Assembly: GCF_000331775.1 (NCBI RefSeq)
Contig: NZ_CAPJ01000133.1
Coordinates: forward strand, 1 to 21,167
Reading direction: 5' to 3'
DNA length: 21,167 bases
DNA from: Xanthomonas translucens pv. translucens DSM 18974
Lineage (GTDB): Bacteria > Pseudomonadota > Gammaproteobacteria > Xanthomonadales > Xanthomonadaceae
The notes under the pieces are model-generated. The model ran no database searches and was not told where the DNA came from. It saw only the letters and a program-made list of their open reading frames with translations. This document shows, one piece after another, positions 1-6,890 of the stretch. Each line of letters starts with the position of its first letter. Within the stretch, counting starts at the first letter, position 1. The position numbers and the translations under genes are program-made.

Positions 1-581
1 AGCACTTGCGCGCCGCGCGCCGTACATAGCGCCGCCGCGGCCCGCGCCAGCGGTTGCCATTGCGCGACCGGCAGGCTGCGCGCGCGCAGGTGCACGCGCT
101 GCACGCCGCCTTGCAGCGCGCGCTCCAGCGCCGCCAGCCAGCGCTCGGGATCGACCGGCTCCGGCGTCACCAGATAGCGATCGGGCTGGCGCAGCATCGC
201 CACCACCGGCTGGTCGGCCGGCGGCATCGCGTAGCGGTCGAGCTTGTCCGGCGCCACCCAGGTCAGCGCCTGGCCTTCGCGACCGCGCGCGTTGCCCTTC
301 CACGACAGCACCTGGCGCATCTCCAGGCGCAGCCGCTTGTCCGGATAGCGCTGCGGCACCTCGATCAGCTGCGCGCCGACCGTCGCCTCGATGCCCAGCT
401 CCTCCTGCAGCTCGCGCACCAGGGCCTGCTCGGAGGTCTCGCCCGGCTCGCGCTTGCCGCCGGGGAACTCCCACAGACCGGCGAGGTCGCGGCCCTCGGT
501 ACGCCGGGCCAGCAAAATACGGCCGCGGGCATCGGTGATGACCCCGGCGACGACATGAATGGATCTGAGCGGTTCGGACAT
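1..581 (-). CDS. mutT: Nudix hydrolase MutT fused to a thiamine-phosphate-synthase-like domain (partial)
   Basis: The protein starts at 581 (MSEPLRSIHVVAGVI) and runs off the left edge, so only its first 193 residues are visible. A full Nudix box lies at residues 42-64: G42, E48, R56-E57, E60-E61, G63, which bind the metal and activate water for hydrolysis of 8-oxo-dGTP-type nucleotides. From about residue 145 a second region begins (DRYLVTPEPVDPERW) that resembles the thiamine phosphate synthase/TenI-like barrel fused to MutT in many gammaproteobacteria; that domain is incomplete here, so its active site cannot be judged. Role expected: cleaning oxidised nucleotides from the pool in the cytoplasm. 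It follows a frameshifted VOC gene with a 220-bp gap (582-801) in which I see no gene or clear terminator. Base composition is GC-rich, like secA and unlike the island next door. Confidence 0.9.
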   Translation of the reverse strand, partial: MSEPLRSIHVVAGVITDARGRILLARRTEGRDLAGLWEFPGGKREPGETSEQALVRELQEELGIEATVGAQLIEVPQRYPDKRLRLEMRQVLSWKGNARGREGQALTWVAPDKLDRYAMPPADQPVVAMLRQPDRYLVTPEPVDPERWLAALERALQGGVQRVHLRARSLPVAQWQPLARAAAALCTARGAQV

Positions 582-801
582 GGCGCAAGCTTGCCGCCTT
601 CGGCAGTGCCAGCGCAATGAACACGATTCACATCGCCGCCGATCCACGCATCACGGCAGCGCTGCGCGCATTCGGCCAACGCACGGCGAGGTGGCGGAGG
701 GTGGCGACGCGTCGCTTACGGCCAAACCGGCCGCATACCGCCATGCAGGCGAACACCACAGCAACGGCGGCACCCACGCGGCATGGACGCCGGCTCCTGG
801 C

Positions 802-1175
802 TCACCCCGGCAAGGCGTGGCCGATCCGCCACAGCACCCCGCCCGGATCGTGCAGGCTGACGTCGCGCATGCCCCAGGGCCGATCCTCCGGCACGCCGAC
901 GCGCGCGCCGTAGCGGCCGGCCAGATCGGCGGCATCAAGCCGCCGCCACCAGGCATCGGCATCCTCCACCCAAAGATGCAGCATCAGGTTGTGCGCCAAC
1001 CCCTGGTCGTAGAAATCCTGCAGCAGGAACGCACAGCGCTCGCAGTGGCGGAAGCAGTCAGCCCCGGACCGATCTCCTCGGGCACGAACCCCACTTCCCG
1101 ATAGAACTGCACGGACAGCGCGTAATCGCGCGCCGACAAGAACACCTTCAATTCAAGACTGGAGGAAAAAATCAT
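802..1175 (-). pseudogene. VOC/glyoxalase-bleomycin-resistance-like protein, broken by a one-base frameshift
   Basis: The first part (start 1175, MIFSSSLELKVFLSARDYA) reads a typical VOC N-terminus: a predicted strand, then YALSVQFYREVGFVPEEIGPG. Around 1055-1065 the frame breaks; the matching continuation is in another frame (ADCFRHCERCAFLLQDFYDQG, then HNLMLHLWVEDADAWW and a C-terminus RIGHALPG ending at 802). The total length of 374 nt is one short of a multiple of three, so one added base would give an intact protein of about 124 residues, the usual length for this family. VOC proteins bind a metal between paired beta-alpha-beta-beta-beta units and act as lyases, dioxygenases or antibiotic-binding proteins; nothing here fixes the substrate. 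The start lies 23 bp inside the 3' end of the ABC gene and has a strong ribosome binding site. The break may be real decay or a sequencing error. GC-rich like the host. Confidence 0.7.
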
Positions 1176-3240
1176 AATTCTGACCCACCTCCTTTGCCTG
1201 CCCCCCTACCATTGTTAATACTCTATCAGCACTTGCAATAGTTTGGGGACGATGAGCAACAATGACTCGAGTCAAACTTAACATTTTAATAGAAGCATTG
1301 ACCTGACTTTCCTTCAAAACATCAAGACTACTTGTTGCTTCATCAAGAAAAATTATCTTCGGGTTTCTATATAATGCACGAGCCAAGATAACTCGTTGTC
1401 TTTGACCTCCCGAGAGCGCACTTCCCATATCACCAATCAGACTTTTGTACTGCATAGGCATCGACGCGATATCGTCATCAACAGCAGCCAAGCGAGATGC
1501 CCATTCCACTCGCTCCTGATCATGGTTCGGATCAAAGAAGCTAATGTTCTCACCAATAGTTCCAACAAATAACTGATCGTCCTGCATTACAGCCCCCACA
1601 ACATCTCTCATACTTGACGCACCATATCGATTGATATCCAGTCCTCCAACCAAGATGGTACCCTCAGTCGGAGTCAGCAAACCGAGCATCAATTTCATTA
1701 ACGTGCTCTTTCCGCACCCAGAAGCGCCGACAATCGCAACAGACTCACCTGGAGCAATATTAAGGCTACAATCACGCACGATCCATGGCTCCCCCTCGGC
1801 ATACCGAAATGATACATTTTTAACCTCAACCGAGCCTTCCGTGGGCGACGAAGCACCAACTGAAATAAATTTTTCCGGTTTTTCCAACGTTATATCAGCA
1901 AGACGCTCACAATGCACGCCAAGCATTTTGAAGTCAAAATAATTATTAACGAGCACTGCAACTCGCTGAGCAAATATTTCATTGTAAGCCAGGTAAGCAA
2001 CAAGCATTCCCACAGAAAACGAGGAACTCAAGACAACAGTCGCGCCCACCCAAATTATAAATATTCTTGAAATTCCGAAAACGAATAAATTAGCAGAGTC
2101 CAGGATGGTATGAAAACGCCCCAAAACCACCTCGTGATTCACTGTGTCAGTCAAAAGATTGTCGAACGCTGCGTTTCGTATGCTCTCTTGACCATTAACT
2201 TTAATGCTCTGCATTCCCCTAAGTGATTCAAAGAGATGCGTTTGTTGCGCTGCTGAGCAAGCAAGCTGAGCCTCGGTTCTACGATGGATGTGACCATGTA
2301 GTAAAATTCTAATAATTATATACAACAAACACGTAGACGCCGAAATTGCCGCAAGTTTGACATTATAAAAAAACATAAGAACCAGGGCTGCAGTAGCCAT
2401 GGCGCCATCGATTAGCGACTCGACAAACTGGGTTGTAAGCGTGCGCTGGATGGCCCCGATCGAAGAAATTCTTGAATTAATATCACCCAAATGACGCCGT
2501 TCAAAGAATGACATCGGCAGATGCAGAACGTGTGTGAATACGTTCCGCATCCATTTCATCCCAAGCTGTGATGAAACGTAAACAACTGCTGCCCCTCTGA
2601 TCTGAGCTATTGCAACCTGGAGGACAAGCGCTATCGAAAACCCGGCTCCCAGAGTTAGCAACAAGCCAGAATCTCCGGAAACAAGAACTTGATCAATCAC
2701 CCATTGCATAAAAAATGGTGCTAGCACAACAAAAACTTGCAATGATACAGAAAGAAGCAAAATTTGAGCAGCAATTCTCTTTAACCCTCGTACCCCACCG
2801 GTTAATTGAACCAAATTAACGCGCTCCGGCTCCGGCTCAGAACCAAGCGAAGATGTTGCAGAAAATTCAACTGCAATCCCAGTAAATTTTGATGAAAACG
2901 ACTCAGCGGATATCTTTAGCTTACCAGCAGACGGATCCAGAATAATAAACGAAGACTTCTCGATCCCGGAGAGAACGACGAAATGATTCATCTCCCAATG
3001 CAAAATACAAGGAAGTTTCAGTTTTCGTAAGCTAACAGGCTCAAGGCGGACAGGTCGCGCTGCGAGACCTATTTCTCTCCCGATCTGGATCATTCTACGG
3101 AGACTTAGCCCTTTGAGCGAACCAGGAAACGCTGCCCTCAATGTTCGAAGATTGTGTCGCCCGCCATTAGCGCGCGAAATCATTGCTAAACACGCCAGAC
3201 CGCATTCGGATGCTTCTGATTGAAGAATAATTTCGGACAT
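1153..3240 (-). CDS. C39-peptidase ABC exporter of a modified peptide (bacteriocin type)
   Basis: A 695-residue protein with all three parts of a bacteriocin exporter. Residues 1-130 are a C39 cysteine peptidase: Q7 (oxyanion), C13 in SECGLACLAM, H86 in NHFVVL and D102 in DPSAG. Residues about 160-440 hold the transmembrane region (hydrophobic stretches such as AAQILLLSVSLQVFVVLAP). The ATPase has Walker A GASGCGKST (505-513), the Q-loop MQDD, signature LSGGQ (609-613), Walker B IIFLDE (629-634) and H-loop H663. The family cuts leaders after Gly-Gly or Gly-Ala and exports the core across the inner membrane, together with an HlyD-like partner, here encoded at 6891-8150. I chose the start at 3240 because the C39 motif begins seven residues later; a longer frame upstream only reads through the previous gene. 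It begins 22 bp after the stop of the ChaN-like gene, the last gene of the island. AT-rich. Confidence 0.95.
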   Translation of the reverse strand: MSEIILQSEASECGLACLAMISRANGGRHNLRTLRAAFPGSLKGLSLRRMIQIGREIGLAARPVRLEPVSLRKLKLPCILHWEMNHFVVLSGIEKSSFIILDPSAGKLKISAESFSSKFTGIAVEFSATSSLGSEPEPERVNLVQLTGGVRGLKRIAAQILLLSVSLQVFVVLAPFFMQWVIDQVLVSGDSGLLLTLGAGFSIALVLQVAIAQIRGAAVVYVSSQLGMKWMRNVFTHVLHLPMSFFERRHLGDINSRISSIGAIQRTLTTQFVESLIDGAMATAALVLMFFYNVKLAAISASTCLLYIIIRILLHGHIHRRTEAQLACSAAQQTHLFESLRGMQSIKVNGQESIRNAAFDNLLTDTVNHEVVLGRFHTILDSANLFVFGISRIFIIWVGATVVLSSSFSVGMLVAYLAYNEIFAQRVAVLVNNYFDFKMLGVHCERLADITLEKPEKFISVGASSPTEGSVEVKNVSFRYAEGEPWIVRDCSLNIAPGESVAIVGASGCGKSTLMKLMLGLLTPTEGTILVGGLDINRYGASSMRDVVGAVMQDDQLFVGTIGENISFFDPNHDQERVEWASRLAAVDDDIASMPMQYKSLIGDMGSALSGGQRQRVILARALYRNPKIIFLDEATSSLDVLKESQVNASIKMLSLTRVIVAHRPQTIASADRVLTMVGGQAKEVGQNYDFFLQS
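1186..1195 (-). promoter_or_regulatory. Strong Shine-Dalgarno site for the VOC gene, inside the ABC transporter gene
   Basis: On the minus strand AAAGGAGGTG lies 10 nt upstream of the ATG at 1175, a near-perfect anti-16S match. It fixes the VOC start at 1175 and means the last 23 bp of the transporter gene are also the start of the VOC gene. Most other genes here have only weak sites, so this one stands out. Confidence 0.75.
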
Positions 3241-3262
3241 TTTTGAGCAATAGCAGTTATTA

Positions 3263-4580
3263 TTAACGCGTCTTGTACTCACTAATAGCGCTTGGTCGCA
3301 CACCAATCTCGTTCTCGTGAAGTAATCGACCATCAATATCAGTCGCAAGCAAAATGTATTTGCCCGTTGGCAAATAAAGCTTCGACCTATCACTGGCGCT
3401 CCGCAATACAAACCGATCACTAGGTACTGAGCTCGAAGACTCTCTCAGGGGACGAGCCTCAATTAGGCATGGAAAGGTCAAATTGCAAATCGCAGCGCTG
3501 ATCTCAACTGGCATCCTCATCCCCCCCAGACTTAACCAATTCGGCCGGCCAAATACTTCCACATTGGAGGGTAGCAGAACCGTCGCATCAAATTGCCTTT
3601 CCTGTAAGCTCCAAGGCGCTCCATTTTCATTCACCAAGACTGAGGGCTCAGATGGCTTGAATTTTTTTAACAAGCTTTCCGCTATTTCTCGCGCTCGGCC
3701 AGAATTAGAGACCATGCTTGTCTGATCTATTGTTACCACTCTGTTTTTGGTAACCGCACTCAGTCTTGTTGCAAGCGTCCCCCCCCCCCGCACCCTGATC
3801 GTTCTTAGCGGCATGCCGATAACCAGCAACGATTAGTACTTTTGCCAAAGGATCATCTTTTAGAATTTTTAAAATATTTTTGGCTTGAGTAGACTCGCGC
3901 TCTTCCTGTCCAGCATCAACCGCCGTATCGTAGCGTATGAGCGTAAAGCCAAGTGCCAGCGCCCTTCTTATAAGTTCGGAATAAATTGGCTCATTCGTAT
4001 ACGAACCCGTGTCAAAATTGGCATATCCACGCTCGCCAACAGAAGCACCGTTCTCAGATAATGCTTCAAGTGCCAAATAGTGGTAACCTGACTCCTTGAG
4101 CGCCGGAAGTATCGAGATTGGAAGCCAACGAGTCTCAGGAACGTGGTGCGCTTCGTTGATAATGAGTATCTTTTTATCTCGCGCAAGTTTCGAAATCGAA
4201 ACATCTGCTTTTTTTAATTTCAAACGGCCTGTAGCTGGATATACCACCTCAAGATTTGAATTTTGACTGTAACTCACAGGGAAAACACGGATCGAAGAAA
4301 GGTAATCCCCCTGAAAACTTAAAACTGTGGCTAGGTTGTTGCCTGTTAGATCCCTAATATATCTAGAATGTTCATCTTGGCGCTCACCAATTCGCTCAAG
4401 CAACCTTTCAAGTATCTGCTGCTGCCTCAGAAGACCATTCTGTGAGAGTGCTTCCATTGCCTCACCCACTGTCGGACCCTCGCCCCGCTCACTATCATCT
4501 GGTGTGGCCTTAGCGTAATTCCGAAAAATGAACAGCGCCAAAAAGGCAATTAGAACCGAGCTCACAAATTTCATTTTCAT
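3263..4580 (-). pseudogene. Secreted ChaN/erythromycin-esterase-like protein, frameshifted at a G11 tract
   Basis: The first frame starts at 4580 (MKMKFVSSVLIAFLALFIF) with a signal peptide and an AKA-T cleavage site near residue 25. It then shows motifs I associate with the ChaN/TIKI/erythromycin-esterase superfamily: INEAHH (E143, H145, H146), LALEAL (E172), a GFTLIRYDT strand and AGYRHAAK (H256). Just after that comes a run of 11 G on the minus strand (3779-3789), where the frame leaves the family-like sequence and ends at 3705. The natural continuation (TLATRLSAVTKNRVVTIDQ and about 160 more residues to 3263) is in another frame; ten G, or thirteen, would join them into about 438 residues. 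It overlaps the 72-residue gene by an ATGA, so the two are translationally coupled. It could be a periplasmic hydrolase, an immunity protein or a maturation factor; none is proven. A sequencing error in the tract is possible. Confidence 0.75.
3779..3789. repeat. C11/G11 homopolymer inside the ChaN-like gene
   Basis: Eleven C on the plus strand, read as G in the gene. The count is confirmed by both reading frames: the first reads Ala-Gly-Gly-Gly-Asp and the second Arg-Gly-Gly-Gly-Thr across it. Tracts this long slip during replication, so length could switch the gene between a truncated and a full-length product, or the length could have been miscalled. Confidence 0.9.
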
Positions 4581-4795
4581 TCTTCCGCGAAGATTGAGGA
4601 AATGGACACCTTATTTAATTCCCCAGGCACCTTATCAAGAAAATAAGAAAAATTTGCGCCCAATATTACGGATTCAGCTCTTTCAATAGCATAATGCGCT
4701 TCAGCATTATTTACCTCATCTAGATAAGTTTCATACATCAACCGATGCTGATTAAGCTCATTTATAAGCGGGAAATTATCTCTAGGCTTTTGCAT
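4577..4795 (-). CDS. Unrecognised 72-residue protein of the graspetide cassette
   Basis: I do not recognise this protein. It starts at 4795 (MQKPRDNFPLINELN), 12 bp inside the end of the ATP-grasp gene, and its TGA overlaps the ATG of the ChaN-like gene at 4580, so it is coupled on both sides. There is no signal peptide, no membrane segment and no cysteine. It is rich in Glu, Asn and aromatic residues (HRLMYETYLDEV, ANFSYFLDKV) and looks mostly helical. An in-frame extension to 4816 would need a TTG start. It has no Gly-Gly-like site, so I do not read it as a second precursor. Its tight placement between the ligase and the secreted protein suggests a part in maturation or immunity, which is inference only. 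Confidence 0.75.
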   Translation of the reverse strand: MQKPRDNFPLINELNQHRLMYETYLDEVNNAEAHYAIERAESVILGANFSYFLDKVPGELNKVSISSIFAEE

Positions 4796-5759
4796 AAGCC
4801 ACAACCTTGCTAGCAATTGACTGAGTTACTGGAATTCCGGTCTCTCTCTCAACATAACCCCATTGCCCCGAATGGTTAACCTCAAAGAAAACCAGATCCC
4901 CACGCCTATCAATAGCCATGTCAATAGCAGCATAGCGGAGATTCATCGCACTTGTAAGTTGACGGATTTTGCTTATTGTCATTTCATCCAGCGAAAACTT
5001 GAAGTAATGTTTTTTAGAAATTAATGATCTGGAGTCAACGTCATCACCGCCAGAAATACGCATTCCAGCGCAATAGACTTCTCCATCAACAAAGTAGACT
5101 CGAAGCTCGATTTCTTTGTCAACTAATGATTGATAAAGTGATGGTGAACTAGCAATATTGCTCGAATAAATTGCGAGGTTGGCACAATCAATTTTTCTTG
5201 CGAAGAGCAGACGATCTGCGCACTCCCGAGGATGCCCAGAGGATATCTGCTTGACAATTATTTCGCCATACTCGGCGATGAACTCTTCTACATCCCGCCG
5301 CCGATTGGTAACCAAAGAATCCGGGACCTTGAATCCACACAACGTCGCAACCTTCAACTGAGTTAGGCGGTTGTTCGTTGAGGCTATCGCGTCCAATGAA
5401 TTCATCCACACTGCACCACTTAACTGAGTTATTATATAACCAATATAGTATTTCCACTGATGATAGGTCAAGTTCTGCGCTGTCGCGATCTCCGGCATCT
5501 CCTCAACAGGAAATCCTCGAGACCAGACTGAGCGTATTTCTCTAATATTGAAATCCTTTCTCTTGCCAGATACACTGCCGATCAGCGTTGTATCATTGCC
5601 ATCCTTGATGATGGTTGTGGCAAATGAATTCCGGAGATCATTGAGCGTGACAACGATTGGCATTCCACCGAGCCAACATATTTGCGCGATGAGGCTCTCA
5701 ATATTATGCTCATAGTCTCGTGCAAAAAGCAAAATCTTATTATCTTGCGAATAACGCAT
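4782..5759 (-). CDS. Graspetide-type ATP-grasp ligase (peptide macrocyclase)
   Basis: A 325-residue protein with features of the ATP-grasp enzymes that modify graspetides (the MvdD/MdnC and grasp-with-spasm ligases). These use ATP to phosphorylate Asp/Glu side chains of a precursor and close esters with Ser/Thr or amides with Lys. Visible: an N-terminal Rossmann-like strand ILLFARDYE (9-17), SVWSRG (77-82), NSLDAIASTNNRLTQL (120-135), the VPDSLVTN strand (145-152), IIVKQ with ATP-binding K170, EIELRVYFVDGEVYCAG (216-232), and the metal-binding end AIDMAID then FFEVNHSGQWGYVE (291-304) with D280, E293 and N295. The tail GIPVTQSIA also fits the family. The start is uncertain: 5759 overlaps the SPASM gene by 20 bp and gives the usual length; ATGs at 5774 and 5777 would add five or six residues. 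None has a good ribosome binding site. The partner substrate is the peptide at 6671-6808. Confidence 0.9.
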   Translation of the reverse strand: MRYSQDNKILLFARDYEHNIESLIAQICWLGGMPIVVTLNDLRNSFATTIIKDGNDTTLIGSVSGKRKDFNIREIRSVWSRGFPVEEMPEIATAQNLTYHQWKYYIGYIITQLSGAVWMNSLDAIASTNNRLTQLKVATLCGFKVPDSLVTNRRRDVEEFIAEYGEIIVKQISSGHPRECADRLLFARKIDCANLAIYSSNIASSPSLYQSLVDKEIELRVYFVDGEVYCAGMRISGGDDVDSRSLISKKHYFKFSLDEMTISKIRQLTSAMNLRYAAIDMAIDRRGDLVFFEVNHSGQWGYVERETGIPVTQSIASKVVAYAKA

Positions 5760-6609
5760 TTTGATAGGATTCATCATGAGGGTCGTATATACACATTGTA
5801 GGCTCGCTACTAATGTCACTTGGGTCTACTCTCTCCACAAAACTATGAAGACAGGCGAGCCTTAATTCGCACGAGCCACAACGCACGCGCTTGGCCTTAC
5901 GATTGCTAATATGACGCTGATATGCCTCTCCCGAAATTATTCCATCAAGGCCTGTTACATCAATGGCCCCCAACACGAAGTGCTTCTCGTTAACGTGAGG
6001 CGTTACGTTGCCTAATGCGTCAATAAAAATTGTACCTACCGACTCCACATAATTCATCAATACAATCATTGTACGATAGTCAATCCGCAAAAGGTCGCGA
6101 TTATTTTTTAATTTAACCGGCCTCCTTGTCGCAACGTGATCGCCCAATTTACTAAATACCTTAGAGTAAATCCCGTCTGATACTTCACCCGCAAGTTCAT
6201 ATGAAAGCGCATACTTCCTCATAAGACCTGCAAAATCAAGATTGGCATCCGCATTTAAAATGACAACATGCCTTACCAGATAAGCGAGCTCATCTTTTTC
6301 CAGCAGATGTCTTAGACGTCGATAATTATCCACGCTACCCAGCACTACCAAATTTGAAATCGGAGAAATATTAGGCGTAGTGGCTTGGACAGTGTATGGC
6401 AACCACTTCGATTCATTTTCTCTTTGCAGATATCCGGCAGAAATCAGCTTTTCTGCCGTTCTGAGCTCAATGTCCCCCTTAGGTTCCCGATTCCCAGTGC
6501 CAAAATCTGCTACGAAGAGTGGCGCACGAATAAGCTTGCCTAAAGCCATGTGATAGAGGGCCACGCGTTTGCTCCCCTCCACCAGCACTACATTGTCCCC
6601 GAATCGCAT
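5740..6609 (-). CDS. SPASM-domain peptide maturase without radical-SAM motif (grasp-with-spasm partner)
   Basis: A 289-residue protein. Its only cysteines are at the C-terminus: C244, C247, C253 (CGSCELRLAC) and C273 (PTMCIYDPHDESY), the pattern of a SPASM iron-sulfur domain. The N-terminal 230 residues have no cysteine, so the CxxxCxxC motif that binds the radical-SAM cluster is absent. The stretch VGTIFIDALGNVTPHVNEKH before the cysteines fits the 'conserved Gly, report of the modified peptide' region of grasp-with-spasm SPASM proteins as I recall them. These always sit beside an ATP-grasp ligase and a Gly-Gly-type peptide, as here. A role in substrate recognition or in steering the ligase is likely; the reaction, if any, is unknown. 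The start at 6609 gives MRFGDNVVLVEG; it lies 61 bp after the precursor stop, behind a terminator-like hairpin, and its ribosome binding site is weak. Confidence 0.85.
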   Translation of the reverse strand: MRFGDNVVLVEGSKRVALYHMALGKLIRAPLFVADFGTGNREPKGDIELRTAEKLISAGYLQRENESKWLPYTVQATTPNISPISNLVVLGSVDNYRRLRHLLEKDELAYLVRHVVILNADANLDFAGLMRKYALSYELAGEVSDGIYSKVFSKLGDHVATRRPVKLKNNRDLLRIDYRTMIVLMNYVESVGTIFIDALGNVTPHVNEKHFVLGAIDVTGLDGIISGEAYQRHISNRKAKRVRCGSCELRLACLHSFVERVDPSDISSEPTMCIYDPHDESYQNALFAR

Positions 6610-6621
6610 AAGTTGTCATCC

Positions 6622-6654
6622 AAAAAAGAAGGGTGGGCGCTTGACCGCCCACCC
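6622..6654 (-). terminator. Hairpin with U-run between precursor and maturase genes (attenuator)
   Basis: On the minus strand GGGTGGGCG pairs perfectly with CGCCCACCC (9 bp, six-base loop; arms 6646-6654 and 6631-6639), followed by TTCTTTTTT. This is a textbook intrinsic terminator placed 16 bp after the precursor stop and before the SPASM gene. Partial readthrough would give far more precursor mRNA than enzyme mRNA. Confidence 0.85.
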
Positions 6655-6670
6655 CTGTGGATCTTATGTA

Positions 6671-6808
6671 TCAGTCACAGCCGGTCGACCACCTGCCGGT
6701 CGAGCGGATATAGACGTTGGTCGGCACCTGGCCCGGCTTACACTCCTCCATTGCGCCGGCGATTTCGTCCAGCTGATCGTCCTTAATTTCTACAATATCG
6801 TTATCCAT
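6671..6808 (-). CDS. Graspetide precursor peptide (45 residues, leader ending Gly-Ala)
   Basis: This short gene starts at 6808 with AAAAGGA about nine bases upstream, a good ribosome binding site. The leader is acidic and helical (MDNDIVEIKDDQLDEI, 1-16) and ends in A17-G18-A19, a double-glycine-type site for the C39 peptidase. The 26-residue core starts MEECKPG (20-26) and ends RSTGRWSTGCD (35-45). Possible acyl donors are E21, E22 and D45; possible acceptors are T30, S36, T37, S41, T42 and K24. C23 and C44 sit near the two ends and could form a disulfide. The motif STG occurs twice, split by RW. It is directly upstream of the SPASM and ATP-grasp genes and downstream of the HlyD gene. The microviridin leader motif PFFxxF is absent. 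The link pattern cannot be read from sequence. Confidence 0.85.
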   Translation of the reverse strand: MDNDIVEIKDDQLDEIAGAMEECKPGQVPTNVYIRSTGRWSTGCD

Positions 6809-6890
6809 GCAAAAATCCTTTTCATAGTTTGGCTCGATGTATCGCCTCGAACCTTGGCGTCAGCATGGCATTTACTGCCATAGCGGAATT

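Noticed and set aside
582..801. Gene or terminator in the mutT-VOC gap
   Set aside because: Only GC-rich shadow frames; the palindrome GCGACGCGTCGC at 703-714 lacks a U-run.
3241..3420. 60-residue N-terminal extension of the ABC exporter
   Set aside because: It reads through the end of the ChaN-like gene in another frame; the C39 motif starts right after the ATG at 3240.
4577..4795. The 72-residue protein as a second precursor
   Set aside because: No Gly-Gly/Gly-Ala site, no Ser/Thr/acidic core pattern, and it is coupled to genes on both sides instead of standing before the enzymes.
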